NCBI RefSeq assembly: GCF_033807715.1
Contig: NC_084597.1
Span: forward strand, 5,014,558 to 5,078,557
From: Cololabis saira
Lineage: Eukaryota > Chordata > Actinopteri > Beloniformes > Belonidae
Direction of reading: 5' to 3'
DNA: 64,000 nucleotides
The notes beneath the pieces were generated by a model. It did not search any database and was not told where the DNA came from. It saw only the letters and a program-made list of their open reading frames with translations. This document shows positions 1 through 11,131 of this stretch, one piece after another; position 1 is the stretch's first letter; every line of letters starts with the position of its first letter. The translations under genes and the position numbers were made by a program.

Positions 1-60
1 AAATGTGCGGCCCGAGAGAGATTTTCATGTGGCCCGCGAGAAGTTTCCAACGCAAAAAAC
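1..60. mobile_element. hAT-like element end (fragment)
   Basis: The phrases TGCGGCCCGAGAGAG and TGGCCCGCGAGAAG resemble the subterminal part of Charlie-type hAT elements of vertebrates, which I know from memory. It runs off the left window edge, so neither ends nor target duplication can be seen. Confidence 0.35.
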
Positions 61-611
61 CGAAATGTTAATTTACTAAAAAGGAAGGCATAAATAGTTG
101 CCTTGAATCGCAGCATATCCCATAATATATTTCTTCTACAAATCCATCGTTATTCCACAAAAAGAGCAGTTTGACATTTTTTTAGTTTTCTAGAATGCAT
201 TTGCTGATTTTATTTCTTTGTAGACGGTCGTTTATTTTTATTAACTGACTACTATTATATATTTTCTCAGGAAAAATATCACTGCTAAAAAAGATGATAG
301 ACGATATTTATTCTGAGAATTTCAGTTTTGAATACGAGGATAGTGACAAAGTAAAACAGTTAAAAAAGAAGTGCTGACTTTTCAGCACACTGGCGTAAAT
401 ATCCGCGCCAAATTTTAAAAATAAATACACTTAATTGTACTGGAAAAATCTCTAAATCACAAACAAACACTCTCGGATGTAATAAGAAAGATTTTGCTTT
501 TAATTCAATTTTCTATAAAAAAGCGAAATTTAAAACAAATATACTTGTTTCTGTTTATCTTTGTAAAATGGTATTTAAAGTATCTTACATAATTTGAAAA
601 AAAACCGAGAA
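61..611. other. AT-rich stretch, no gene seen
   Basis: AT-rich sequence without a supported coding frame, terminal repeats or tandem structure. It is probably old intronic or transposon-derived DNA. Confidence 0.5.
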
Positions 612-713
612 AGGGGGCTCATTCGTTTTGGTTTGGAACGCTTCATCTGACATTATTACTAGAAAACTTAAAACGTATACAAATTTTTTTCATAAATCCT
701 GCCTCAATCTGCT
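612..713 (-). mobile_element. End fragment of TTAA-flanked element (family G)
   Basis: About 100 bp matching the end of the full element at 53081-54263 and the fragment at 29690-29785. Shared words include CATCTGACATTATTACTAG and CATAAATCCTGCCTCAATC. The fragment stops exactly at a TTAA (714-717), the expected target site. The other end is missing. Confidence 0.65.
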
Positions 714-744
714 TTAAATTTCGACCTCCTGGTTAACCTCCGAA

Positions 745-945
745 AATGTCAACACTAAGCCTTTGTTTTATGTTACGGATAAAAATCCATATCGGGGTCA
801 TATTCTGGTCATATTCTGAAATTCAAGAACTTGGTTGATTATATTACAATACAATCCATGTACAAAGCCAGAAACAAACTTCTACCGCCACATGTCCATG
901 TCTGTTTAAAATGGGAGGCACCAGATACAACATGAGAGGAACTTT
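745..945 (+). pseudogene. LINE ORF2 C-terminal fragment
   Basis: Plus-strand translation near 830-930 gives LVDYITIQSMYKARNKLLPP and then, after a frameshift, a GGTRYNMRG-like piece. This is the layout seen just before the C-terminus of CR1/L2/Rex-type LINE ORF2 proteins (known from memory). It is short and frame-broken. The LINE fragment at 29505-29689 shows the following part (RYELRG then NIWNALDEKLK), so both may come from one family. Confidence 0.45.
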
Positions 946-1330
946 AGGGAACTATAGGGTACGGCGTAGGGTAGGCGGCGACGCGCACCATTCTGCGTTG
1001 GTGTAACGCGGAACCATAAATCAGCTTCAGTGTCTGCTGTTCTGAACTTCTCTGTTGTGCTCATTTTGCTGGGATGTCGGGTCCCTCCGCCGAGACACAA
1101 CTTTTGCGGTATGCGTTCATTGTTGTGTCTAAAAATGATGCGCAGTGCCGACCCAATCAGAAACGGTACAGATATTCTGTGATATTTTTTTTTATTTATA
1201 CAAAAATAAAATTATAAAAAAAATAAAGGATTCCCATAACTTTGATTGGGTGGGCAGGATGTACGTTTGGGTGGGCACAGCCCACAGCCCACCACTGCCC
1301 CCCTAAAACCAGCCTCGCTTACAGGTGAAT
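938..1330 (-). repeat. Dispersed repeat R1, copy a (minus)
   Basis: The reverse complement of this stretch matches 14300-14660 along its length. Shared words include TATCTGTACCGTTTCTGATT, CACTGCGCATCATTTTTAG and GCAAAAGTTGTGTCTCGGCG. One end carries a partial palindromic MITE with GATTTATGGTTCCGCG and TACGGCGTA. The family is not recognised. Short frames here are overlaps with the repeat, not genes. Confidence 0.6.
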
Positions 1331-1547
1331 GAGACATGGGGTAGTTTTGTTGAAAATGTGCTGTCCAAAATGTCCTGGAAAACTCAACTCCTGCAAATGC
1401 GCGTTCCCCAAAGTTTGTGGGGGCGTGGCTTTGGACGGAGCACTGACGAGAGGGGGAGGAGGGGGCGGGGCCTGGAGGAGGGGGCGGGGCTTAGAGGAGG
1501 CGCCACTTTCAAATCTTGCTAGCTCTCCAACATCACGGACTATACCT
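1331..1547. repeat. GC-rich repeat ending at a TTAA
   Basis: Contains GGGGGCGTGGC and tandem GGGGGCGGGGC words and ends ACGGACTATACCTTTAA. This looks like the terminal part of another TTAA-target MITE, although no second copy exists in the window. Its terminal TTAA (1548-1551) is also the left target site of the next element, so the two are back to back. Confidence 0.4.
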
Positions 1548-1551
1548 TTAA

Positions 1552-2837
1552 ACCAGCACTATGTAACTTTTCCACCTTAATATAATATTTCCAGAGTCAT
1601 TGTGATGGTACATCAACTTCCAACAGGTTTAATGAACCTCTGTCATGGTCTGAGGGGTCTGTATCACCTTCACTGGCACTATGTAACTTTGAAGAGCATG
1701 GTAGGAACCCTGCCACACTAAAAAACTACAAATCTTTACGACTTTGACTGCTTTACGGCATACGTCACTTCCCCCTCCTTCCCGATTCGTAGTCGAGACG
1801 AAAATGGGCGGGGCGTGGAGCTCAGAGCTCCGCAGAAGCTGTTGCTGTGTTGTGGCTGCAGCAGCTCCACATAACAGACGTGGGGAAAAGATCCTAATGG
1901 TTTAACTTTTCACCGCTTTCCTGCTCGGAGGCAGAACCACGGAGGCCGAGTATCTGAGATAACAGAGTAAAAGAAACCTTGACAGAATACATTGCTTGGA
2001 TCGCGGCTGTAACGACCAAACACCTTCCACACATGATCACAAACACTCACACAGACCGGGTCGGATCAAAACACGGGTTTTATTCCCCACTTCTCCAGCT
2101 AAACGCAGTTGCTGGCCAGCTCTCTGCGGTGCAATTAACCCCAATCTTCAGATAAAACTAGTTTGTTGAGGAAAAAATATTAACTCTTATTTGTAGCTGC
2201 AGAGGAAAAAAATTATCTCACGAGGAAAACAAAAATATTGCTCACGCCTCGGATCCTCTTCAGCATAATATAGCAGTCCAAAAAAAAGAAAAGAGAAGTA
2301 AGAGTGATACAAAACATGTACTGTATGTTGTACTATTATACAAATTTATTGAAACACATGGCGAGTCAAACATTTACCAAAGCAGCTGCCAAACACTCCT
2401 TAACAAGGTAGCCGGAGACGGTGGTTCTGCAGAACCGCGGCAGTAATCCCTTATAAAGAGTGGAGCTCCGATGAGGAGCTCCACTCTTTAGTAGGGATTT
2501 CATATGGATCCAGACCAATAATAATCATTATTTTCTCCATATACCGCTCCCTGGCTTCCTTGTTTAAGGTATCCCGGTAAATTCCAGTTCCTTTACAGCA
2601 GTTTAACATCTTTTTTTGCGTTCCATCTGTTCACTTGGTGAAACCGAAAAGTAGTTTTGAAAGTCTGTCCCGTCTTCATTCGCTATCAACACAAATGCAC
2701 GCGACGGGACAGGAGTTTTCCGGCAGTACGCGCTGGTGCTCATGGGAAACGTAGTGTTCTTTCTGGTAAAGCACTACCGCTTTTGTCCAAAAGATGCCAC
2801 CAAACTCAACAAAACCTGAAAGTTACGTTGTGCTGCT
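1552..2837. mobile_element. TTAA-flanked DNA transposon, family F copy 1
   Basis: The element begins ACCAGCACTATGTAACTTTT and ends AAGTTACGTTGTGCTGCT, which are imperfect terminal inverted repeats, with TTAA on both sides (1548-1551 and 2838-2841). Copies 2 (22246-23650) and 3 (60096-61413) share almost the whole body. The TTAA target suggests a Kolobok- or piggyBac-like mover, but no transposase is present. The ORF intact in copy 3 is disrupted here. Confidence 0.8.
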
Positions 2838-3024
2838 TTAAGTTTACTGATCATTCATTTCAAAGTCTTGAGCTGTGCTCTTTTGTATTTGCTGTAACCA
2901 ATGTAAGGTACCAGTAAAAGGAGTAGGTACAGTATATATAAGCCTTGCTTCTACCTACATCCTTTTGGTCACAAATGTACAGAAATAAACATTAATTCAA
3001 TCATTCCTTGATATTTCCACCCAC

Positions 3025-3247
3025 CTCTCCCGGGGCATCTGGTGGTTGGGGTTGTGGTGACAGCGGATGCTGAGGCTGAAGAGCTTGCGGGCCGTGCGGC
3101 GGATCTTGAGGCGCTGGATCTCCAGGGAGCTCTGGAGGAGCCGGTACCGAGCCTGCAGGTCCCAGTCGCTGCCCCACAGGAGATGGACGCTGCTGATGGG
3201 CAGGAAGTGAGTGGAGGGCAGCCTCTTCAGGAACGACTTGAACTCGT
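3025..3247 (-). CDS. brinp1: brinp1 exon (internal, minus strand)
   Basis: Minus-strand exon of 223 nt. It follows a TTTTTTCCATCGTGTAG acceptor and ends at an AG|GTGGGT donor. It carries the last two bases of an Asp codon, 73 codons, and two bases of an Arg codon. Translation includes [47 protein letters not shown] and [10 protein letters not shown]. From memory this matches the segment of vertebrate BRINP1 reading DEFKSFMKRLP to NHQLPRER, and fits BRINP2 or BRINP3 less well. BRINP proteins are secretory-pathway MACPF-domain proteins of neurons linked to cell-cycle restraint. This block lies C-terminal to the MACPF region. The split Asp codon (G|AC) is phase-compatible with the exon at 29172-29277, but about 80 residues are expected between them. 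The G+C-rich third positions contrast with the AT-rich surroundings. No stop or frameshift is seen. Confidence 0.9.
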
Positions 3248-3567
3248 CTACACGATGGAAAAAAGGGGTGAGAGAAAAATGTCAGTGTGCTTTTTATTAA
3301 TACTTCATAGTAAAACCATGTGATACAAGATACTTGCATTTATAAGGCATGAAATAATGCCGTAGCTTTTTGTCCCTCGCTTTTACTTAAAGGTTGCAAC
3401 AAATATGTCATTGATTTACTCTTTTAGATGTATTCTGTCAAGGTTTATTCATATATGTAGATAGATAGATGTATATTATGGATATGTTATATGTAGTTTA
3501 TGTTGAGTTGTATTATATGTACAGTATTTATATATCTATATCTCTATTAATATATATTGATTCATAG
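3248..3567. other. brinp1 intron, AT-rich, nothing recognised
   Basis: Intron sequence upstream (gene sense) of the exon. It holds a short polypyrimidine acceptor tract and AT-rich filler with a few ATAG and TATA runs. No feature is supported. Confidence 0.5.
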
Positions 3568-4452
3568 TAGGGATGGGCGGTATGGACAAAAAAAATTATC
3601 ACGATAATTTCTGACATTTATCCCATTAACGATAAAAAAAATACCAATTCATCTTTCTTTCTTTCTTGCTCATTTCCTTCCTTCTTTCCCTCCTTCCTTC
3701 TTTCCTCCTGCTCTTTCCTTCCTTCCTTCCTTCCTTCCTTCCTTCCTTCCTCCTGCTCTCTCCTTCCTTCTTCCCTTCCTTCCTTCCTTCCTTCATTCCT
3801 TCTGCTCTCTCCTTCCTTCTTCCCTTCCTCTTTTCTCCCTTCCTCCGTCCTTCTCCCCTTCCTTCCTTCCTTCCTTCCTCTTTTCTTCCTTCCTTCCTTC
3901 CTTCCTTCCTTCCTTCCTTCCTTCCTTCCTTCTTTTCTCCCTTCCTTCCTTCCTTCCTTCTTTCCTCCTGCTCTCTCCTTCCTTCTTCCCTTCCTTCCTT
4001 CCTTCCTTCTGCTCTCTCCTTCCTTCTTCCCTTCCTCTTTTCTCCCTTCCTCCTTCCTTCTCCCCTTCCTTCCTTCCTCTTTTCTTCCTTCCTTCCTTCC
4101 TCTTTTCTTCCTTCCTTCCTTCCTTCCTTCCTTCCTTCTTTTCTCCCTTCCTTCCTTCCTTCTTTCCTCCTGCTCTCTCCTTCCTTCTTCCCTTCCTTCC
4201 TTCCTTCCTTCATTCCTTCTGCTCTCTCCTTCCTTCTTCCCTTCCTCTTTCCTTCCTTCCTTCCTTCCTTCCTTCCTTCCTTCCTTCCTTCCTTCCTTCC
4301 TTCCTTCCTTCCTTCCTTCCTTCCTTCCTTCCTTCCTTCCTTCCTTCCTTCCTTCCTTCCTTCCTTCCTTCCTTCCTTCCTTCCTTCCTTCCTTCCTTCC
4401 TTCCTTCCTTCACGTACGTTGTGTGTGGATTTAACGCAGAACCATAAATCAT
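3568..4452 (+). mobile_element. Microsatellite-bearing hAT MITE, family B copy 1
   Basis: Starts TAGGGATGGGCGGTATGGAC, the family-B terminus seen at 38503, 48522 and 55108. ATCACGATAATTTC and TTAACGATAAAA subterminal words follow, then a long pyrimidine tract. Right of the tract is CACGTACGTTGTGTGTGG and half of a palindromic MITE (GCAGAACCATAAATC). The right terminus is missing, so no target duplication can be scored. Confidence 0.75.
3655..4412. repeat. (TTCC)n-rich polypyrimidine tract
   Basis: About 760 bp of TTCC repeats with interruptions that themselves recur (CTCCTGCTCTCTCC, CTTCCCTTCC). The last ~165 bp are nearly pure TTCC. It sits at the same place inside family B as the other TTCC/TTTC tracts. 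Long frames here (repeated Ser-Phe-Leu-Pro or Lys-Glu-Gly-Arg) are artefacts of the repeat. Confidence 0.97.
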
Positions 4453-5110
4453 AAATCTTATATAGTTATTCTAGTATATTGTTATACTATTGCTGTCTAT
4501 TCTCTATTATATTGTAGTATTATAGTAAAGTAATGATAATGTAATACTATGCATTATAATTACTTGGTTGTGGGTGTTTTATAAGTAAGTTTATTAAAAC
4601 TCTTGTTATATGTAAGAATGTATGTCAGATTCAGGGGTAGGACTGGATAAGTGTTTACTTCAATCTTACTCCGTTTGGAACATGTTGCTGATCCGTGGTG
4701 ATACTTTTTTGTATTCTTTTTTTTTAACATGCATGTTCAAAATAAAATTAAAAAAACCTAAAAAGAAACCCTCCTTTGTGATGCCCAGCGGTGTTGTTGT
4801 GTGTCCTTGTGCTCCTCCTGCAGCCTTAGATAATAGAGACGCTTCTGTTTTCATTAGACCACTACTTTTTAAAATACTAAATTCAATCTTTTGGCCACGA
4901 TGGGTTTGAAAATATCACTGAAACTCTTGGAAATAACGAGGCCAATTTATACCCTACTTTGTTCTACTCTGTGAACTGATTCACATTAGCTCACCGTTTG
5001 ACATATCCTTTTAAATCATCTCCTTAATGATACCAGTATTTAAGACAAATGAAAATGAACCTAGTTGTTTAAATAAAATCGTCCTAAAACAATATACAGT
5101 ATGTAACAGT
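4453..5110 (+). repeat. AT-rich region with probable LINE 3' tail (4620-4750)
   Basis: GGGTAGGACTGGATAAGTG, CTTCAATCTTACTCC and a T-rich run resemble the 3' untranslated tail of fish Rex/L2-type LINEs, from memory. A reverse-oriented relative lies at 62690-62810. The rest of the interval is AT-rich with no gene seen. Confidence 0.4.
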
Positions 5111-5120
5111 GGAATGGAAC

Positions 5121-5263
<143 letters not shown>

Positions 5264-5270
5264 ACACCCA

Positions 5271-5622
5271 CAGGACTGTCTCAGAAAATTAGACTAATGT
5301 GATAAAGTTCTTTATTTTCTGTAATGCAATTAAAAAAAACAAAAATGTCATACATTCTGGATTCATTACAAATCAACTGAAATATTACAAGCCTTTTATT
5401 ATTTTAATATTGCTGATTAATGCTTACAGTTTACGATTAAGATTCCCAGAATATTCTAATTTTTTGAGACGGGATATTTGAGTTTTCTTAAGCTGTAAGC
5501 CATGATCAACAATATTAAAATATTTCAGTTGATTTGTAATTAATCCAGAATGTATGACATTTAGTTTTTTTTTAATTGCATAACAGAAAATCACAATATT
5601 CTAATTTTCTGAGACAGTACTG
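5271..5622. mobile_element. Tc1/mariner-type fold-back MITE
   Basis: Both ends read inward as ACTGTCTCAGAAAATTAGA. The inverted arms extend over 100 bp and include AATGCAATTAAAAAAAA, GTCATACATTCTGGATT and AAATCAACTGAAATATT. Flanking TA-rich DNA fits a TA target. It has no coding capacity. Tc1/mariner is inferred from the termini. Confidence 0.75.
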
Positions 5623-6216
5623 TATATATATATTATATATTTTTTATTTTATTGTTTATTTTTATGTTTATTGTTGGCTTCATCTGGAACAACAACAAAT
5701 CACCATCAAATTAAAAGCGTCAAAATATCAAAAAATGCAAAACAATTTAACAGTGTCATCCAGAAATAAAGAACAACAGCAAAATAAAGTGTTGGAGAGG
5801 GAACAGGAGGAAGCAGAACGCTTATTTAGTCCTGTTCCTTCCTCACAATATCATACAGAATATGAAAATTAAACATTAAAATAAATAATAACAAAAAATA
5901 AATAAATACAACACAAACAAAGAATGAACAAAGATCAAGGCATAATGAAACTAGCCTCCTACAATATCCTAAACTCAAACATTTAATTTCCAGTCACTTC
6001 TATGATGATTCATGACCAGCCATGATGCAGGGAGCTACATTTGTATCATAATGATGTATTACATAAGGAACAGAATAATAATCAAAGAAATACATACAGA
6101 AGGTACATTGAGTTCTTTAAAGGTCCTTATTTTTATATTTAACTCTTGAACTTTGTTTTTGTGTGTTTTCATACTTTTGTCATTTGTCCAGGCTTTTCAT
6201 TCCATACATACAGAAG
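5623..6216. other. AT-rich intronic DNA, nothing recognised
   Basis: TATA-rich opening, then low-complexity AT-rich sequence with a 98-codon frame lacking any recognisable motif. No repeat relative is seen within the window. Confidence 0.5.
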
Positions 6217-6745
6217 TAGAGGTGGGGATCGATTCAAATGTCAAGAATCGATTCGATTCCGATTTGATTCGATTCCGATATTGATTTGGGTTACTGTTAA
6301 TAAAACTGTTTTTTGAACTGTTGCATGAATTATATGACAGTAGTTATGCAACATAGTAATACTAGTATTATATTGAGATTAAACAGCAAGTATTGCAGCT
6401 AATGATGCTGTAAGGACCAATCAGCTCCCAGAATGCTGATAGAACTGAAACAGAAACATCGTGGGTCAGAATTACCAAACAGATCCAGGGAGGAAACAGA
6501 GACGGATGAAATCGCTTTTATTTTTTCCCACATTCAGTTTTTATTTGTTCCATTTTTGGTCTATTTTGGTTTTTAATTTTTGAGCATTTGGTTTTTAGCA
6601 TTTTTTGCAAATGTAACCCCAAGACAGTATATAAAGTAATGAAATATAGACAATTTATGCAGTTATAACCTAACACTTTAATGTTTTCATACCTTTAAAC
6701 GTATTTAAAGGCAAAAACATGGCACCAGTTATTCTCGTGCTTTTT
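6217..6745 (+). mobile_element. hAT MITE family E, truncated copy
   Basis: Starts TAGAGGTGGGGATCGATTC and matches the reverse complement of the complete element at 10385-11123. Shared words include GGACCAATCAGCTCCCAG, AACATCGTGGGTCAGAATT and GGCACCAGTTATTCTCGTG. It stops about 200 bp before the far terminus. No target duplication is visible. Confidence 0.8.
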
Positions 6746-7016
6746 CTTGAGATGCAACTTCTCTCAGAACTTTGCTGTCTGACATTGGTAACTTGGATAA
6801 ACCGGCAACGTCGTAGCAGAGGTGTCTTCAGTATTCACATTCATTACTCAGGTAGAAGTATAGATACTAGAGTTTAAAAATACTCCTGTAGAAGTTGAAG
6901 TATCAACTCAAGTTTTTTACTCAAGTAAAAGTATAAAAGTACTGGTTTCAAAACAACTTAAAGTATAAAAGTAAAAGTAATGTAAGGGGGAAAAAAGCCA
7001 AAGAGCCAAAGTCTCC

Positions 7017-7636
7017 CTTCTTTCCTTCCTTCCTTCTTTCCTTCCTTCTTTTTTCCCTTCTTTCCTTCCTTCCTTCCTTTCTTCCTTCCTTCTTTTTCCC
7101 TTCCTTCTTTTCTTCCTTCCTTCCTTCCTTCCTTCCTTCCTTCCTTCCTTCCTTCCTTCCTTCCTTCTTTTCCCCTTCCTTCTTTCCTCCCTCCCTTCTT
7201 TTCTTCCTTCCTTCCTTCCTTCCTTCCTTCCTTCCTTCCTTCCTTCCTTCCTTCCTTCCTTCCTTCCTTCCTTCCTTCCTTCCTTCCTTCTTTTCTTCCT
7301 TCCTTCCTTCCTTCCTTCCTTCTTTTCTTCCTTCCTTCCTTCCTTCCTTTTTCCCTTCTTTCCTCCCTCCCTTCCTTCCTTCTTTTTTCCCTTCTTTCCT
7401 CCCTTCCTACCTTCCTTCCCCCCTTCCTTCTTTCCTTCCTTCCCCCTTCCTTCCTTCCTTCCTTGACTCCTTCTTTCCTCCCTTCTTTTCTCCCTTCCTT
7501 CCTTCCTTCCTTCCTTCCTTCTTTCCTTTCATGACTCCTTTCCTCCCTTCTTTCCTTTCTCCCTTCCTTCCTTCCTTATTTCCTCCCTTTTTTCCTCCCT
7601 TCTTTCCTTCCTTCTTTCCTTACTTCCTTCTTTTGA
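7017..7636. repeat. (TTCC)n polypyrimidine tract
   Basis: About 620 bp of TTCC repeats interrupted by TTCTTTTC and CTTTCCTCCC variants, inside the hAT element at 6817-9453. Unlike the other big tracts in the window, it is not in a recognisable family-B element. Confidence 0.97.
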
Positions 7637-7655
7637 TGATGATGAGCCATTAAGG

Positions 7656-8819
7656 CAGGGCTCCAGACTAACTTTTTTCACTAGGAGCACAGTAGCCCCT
7701 AACTGAAAATTTTTAGGGGCACAATCAGAAATTTTAGGAGCGCACATCGTTTATCGACACGCTAACCAAATGTTTACATTTCTACTACATTTCAGTGTAT
7801 TAGTAATACGTATTTCATAATAGATGAATTACCACGATGTGCTGTTTCAAATGCAGTGTTACATTTTATTGTGCATTTTTAAAGATGCCGCAACATAAAG
7901 TAAACTGACAGCACCATTGCTGTCATTATATATAAAAAAAACATACATTCACATGATAAAAAAAGTGCTTGGTAACAAAGTGCTTAGTAACCTTTCAGCC
8001 ATGAATGTAACTGTTAAACACAGTACTTAACAAATGTACAAATATTGGGGGTACTGGCCAATAACATTTCCCTACTTGTGTCTTTACTAAAACCCTGAAC
8101 TTACACCAGTCGACCAAATTCACTGCCTTCACTCAAATAACTAAGGATCTTACCAAGAAATATTCTTATGTCTAACCTAAAAATGCCATTACACCTGATA
8201 ACACATCACTTAAAAGGTTAGGTGTTTTTCCCACGTGTTAAAATTTAACTTTCATTTGTGTCAAGCAAATTTTAAGCAGTGTTCAAAATAAAATGATGAG
8301 ACCTGCTGTATTGGAGCACATTTTCTTTTAGTTAAAACTGTAGCGGGAACAGATGTTTAGAGAAACCTATGTATGTACCGGGTGAAGATGATTTATGGTT
8401 CCGCGTTACAACAACGCAGAGCTCTGCGTCGATTTAAGGCGGAACCATAAATCAGGCGTTAGAGGGGGGACATATCGGAGAACAACCAGAAGAATATAGA
8501 GTGGATTAAAAATAAAAGTTAAGCACTGAGCTACATGTGTCTCCCGTCTGGGCCATTGCAGACTCATGGCCTGAGCATGATGTTACTAAAACCAAACATA
8601 CCCGCCGCCTCTTTCTTCTAACTTCATGTGCGCGCCGCGGCGGCAGCGAGTTGTGTCGCATTAAATGTCGTCCGGGCGTAATACCTGCTTTGAGCTGGTG
8701 AAATTAAACGAAAAAAAAAATAAAAATAAATAAATAAATAGATCCCCAAACTCATTCCCTTTCACACTCATTGGCCTGCAAATATGGGGGTTCATTGAGG
8801 CACTCCTTCCACGTTTAAC

Positions 8820-8855
<36 letters not shown>

Positions 8856-8963
8856 ACTGGCAAATTTACTGGTCGCACGTGTGCGAGTAGACATGAAATT
8901 CAGTCGCACATACTCAAATTTTGGTCGCAAAATGCGAGCATTTGGTCGCAGTCTGGAGCCCTG
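7656..8963. mobile_element. hAT element with CAGGGCTCC ends, nested
   Basis: Termini CAGGGCTCCAGACTAAC and GTCTGGAGCCCTG are inverted and flanked by a perfect 8-bp duplication, CATTAAGG (7648-7655 and 8964-8971). The 1308-bp body is AT-rich, contains a 32-bp A run near 8823 and a small palindromic MITE at 8386-8460, and carries no transposase frame. It lies inside the hAT at 6817-9453. Confidence 0.92.
8386..8460. mobile_element. Palindromic MITE family A, short copy
   Basis: GATTTATGGTTCCGCGTTA at one end and GGCGGAACCATAAATCAGG at the other fold into a hairpin around GCAGAGCTCTGCG. It is much shorter than the 110-145 bp copies elsewhere because the GGCGTAGG-rich centre is missing. Confidence 0.75.
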
Positions 8964-9461
8964 CATTAAGGTCAAAAGAAATTAAAAATTAATGCATCTT
9001 AGTATAATGCAAATATATTAAAGAACCATATATGTGTACTATTGAGCATTAACATGTGTTTCAGAGAGCAGCAGATATGATGACTAGTTGTTGTTGTGAT
9101 GACAAGTATTGTAATGGTGCAAAAAGTCAAACTTCATGTTCATGTTATCATTTATCCTAACCTTTATTGGAATGTACATCCAAGTTTAGTTGCAGGAATC
9201 TGAGGGAACGGATGTAAGAACAAAACTGGACAAGAACATCTGAAACAACCACAACCAAATTCACTCTATCCGGATGGAGCAATTTAACTGGATAGTTTTC
9301 ATTTAAAGGCTGAAATTAAATAGAGTAACGAGGCTGTTTTTAAAATGTAAGGAGTAAAAAGTACAGATAATTGCTCCAGTGAAGTATAGATAACCAAAAT
9401 TTCTACTTAAGTAAGGTAACAAAGTATTTGTACTTTGTTACTTGACTCCTCTGCGTCATAG

Positions 9462-9830
9462 ACGTTTCCACTTTTGGGGAGTGATGGATTCAGATTGTTT
9501 GGAGACGGTTCCGTGACCCTTCACAGATTAACGAGCAGCAGTCGCTGCCTCTCTAAGATCATTGCTGATGTCTTTCTTTTGGCAGCGCGTTGACGCACAC
9601 CTGAGTGGTCTGGCTCAGAGAACTGCCAGAACCGCTGCTTTTATAGAGGTGGTCACACTCGCTGGTGATCTCTTAATCAAGGGCGTTTGATTAGCAGCAC
9701 CTGGCTGCTACTTACCCTCCTAATGTCCATGGCAGCCCTGAGAGAGTTTCACATGCTGCTCCTGCACTCTGGCTTTGTTTTTGTCACACGGACGACACAA
9801 TGACACAAGCTTTGTTATTACTAATGTGAG
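9462..9830. repeat. Possible old dispersed repeat, family unknown
   Basis: GGGCGTTTGATTAGCAGCAC, CTGGCTGCTACTTA and TTTATAGAGGTGGTCACACT resemble a sequence I associate with a common teleost repeat, but I cannot name it and there is no second copy in the window. No reliable coding frame. Confidence 0.3.
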
Positions 9831-10018
9831 GTTTAATCTACATTATTTTTAAGACATATTAATGACAAAGACATTAAAGACAAGATTTTCTTTTAATGTA
9901 CCAATGTGCATAAAACTTCAGAATAAAAGAGAGTATACTTTGTCTTTCTCATTACTGTATATGTTTACCACATATGTATAAATATGTATATACAGTATAT
10001 GTGTACATATATCCATAT

Positions 10019-10019
10019 G

Positions 10020-10084
<65 letters not shown>
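10019..10084. repeat. (CA)n-(TA)n microsatellite
   Basis: Short CA run followed by about 54 bp of TA repeats. The upstream 9831-10018 stretch is AT-rich with nothing recognised. Confidence 0.97.
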
Positions 10085-10086
<2 letters not shown>

Positions 10087-10384
10087 CGTCGGTGACGCCT
10101 GCAAGACAGTTTTCACTCCGCAGTAATAATTTGTGCAGAATGAAAGCTCAAAATAATGTTAGATGGATAGATTCTATACAATTTTCATTCTCTAGTCCTA
10201 ATGTCATCTTAAAGCTGTGTTTAGGTAATGATGTCTTTCATTTTTATTTATTTATTTATGGTTACATTCCTCCAAAGATTTCCAACCACTGAGGTAGAGA
10301 AAGCATTTGTGAAGTAGAAATATAAGTTCAGTTTCACAATTCTTCTTTCTTTTAGGTGAAACGTTGTATAATTGTAGGTGTTAC

Positions 10385-11123
10385 TAGGCCTGTGTTGAAA
10401 AAATTGATTTCCCAATTCTAAATCGATTCTCATATTAATTCCTAAAAATTGAATCATATGTCTAAAGATCGATTTTTTTTTTTTTTTTTAATTTATGTAT
10501 TTTTTTTTCAGCATTACATTACAACTTTTGGTTATTTTTTTGTTTATCCCCAAAAAAGGAATGTTTTGTTGGACACGAGAATAACTGGTGCCATGTTTTT
10601 GCCTTTAAATATGTTTAAAGGTATGAAAACATTAAAGTTTTAGGTTATAATTGCATAAATTCTATATTTCATTACTTTATATACTGTCTTGGGTATACAT
10701 TTGCAAAAAATGCTAAAAACCAAATTCTCAAAAATTAAAAACCAAAATAGACCGAACATGGAACAAATAAAAACGGAATGTGAGAAAAAATAAAACTGAT
10801 TTCATCCGTCTCTGTTTCCTCCCTGGATCTGTTTGGTAATTCTGACCCACGATGTTTCTGTTTCAGTTCTATCAGCATTCTGGGAGCTGATTGGTCCTTA
10901 CAGCATCATTAGCTGCAATACTTGCTGTTGAATCTCAATATAATACTAGGATTAATATATTGCAGAACTACAGTCATATCATTCATGCAACAGCTGAAAA
11001 AACAGTTTTAATAACACTAACCCAAATCAATATCAGAATCGAATCAAATCTTGATAATCGATTCTGAATCTTAAGAATCGGAATCAAATCAATTCTTGAC
11101 ATTTGAATCGATCCCCAGCCCTA
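10385..11123 (-). mobile_element. Complete hAT MITE, family E
   Basis: Runs from TAGGCCTGTGTTGAA to ATCGATCCCCAGCCCTA with a perfect 8-bp duplication GGTGTTAC at 10377-10384 and 11124-11131. Subterminal sequence is dense in AATCGATTC-like words. 739 bp, non-coding. Matches the truncated copy at 6217-6745 in reverse orientation. Confidence 0.93.
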
Positions 11124-11131
11124 GGTGTTAC

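Larger units (their letters stand above)
6817..9453. mobile_element. hAT element with CAGAGGTGTC ends
   Basis: The termini CAGAGGTGTC and GACTCCTCTG are inverted and are flanked by CGTCGTAG (6809-6816) and CGTCATAG (9454-9461), an 8-bp duplication with one mismatch. Subterminal sequence near both ends has CTCAGGTAGAAGTATAGA and its counterpart CTACTTAAGTAAGGTAAC. The 2.6 kb body holds a TTCC tract and a second hAT element at 7656-8963. No transposase frame is left. Confidence 0.85.

Noticed and set aside
1325..1580. Gly/Arg-rich 65- and 83-codon frames
   Set aside because: Produced by GGGGGCGGGGC repeats at the end of a TTAA element. No conserved features.
3042..3323. 93-codon plus-strand frame over the brinp1 exon
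   Set aside because: Antisense shadow of a GC-rich exon. The minus strand has the splice sites and protein similarity.
3626..4454. Frames of Lys-Glu-Gly-Arg and Ser-Phe-Leu-Pro repeats (also at 25.1-27.5, 47.2-48.9 and 50.8 kb)
   Set aside because: Translations of TTCC, TTTC or their complements.
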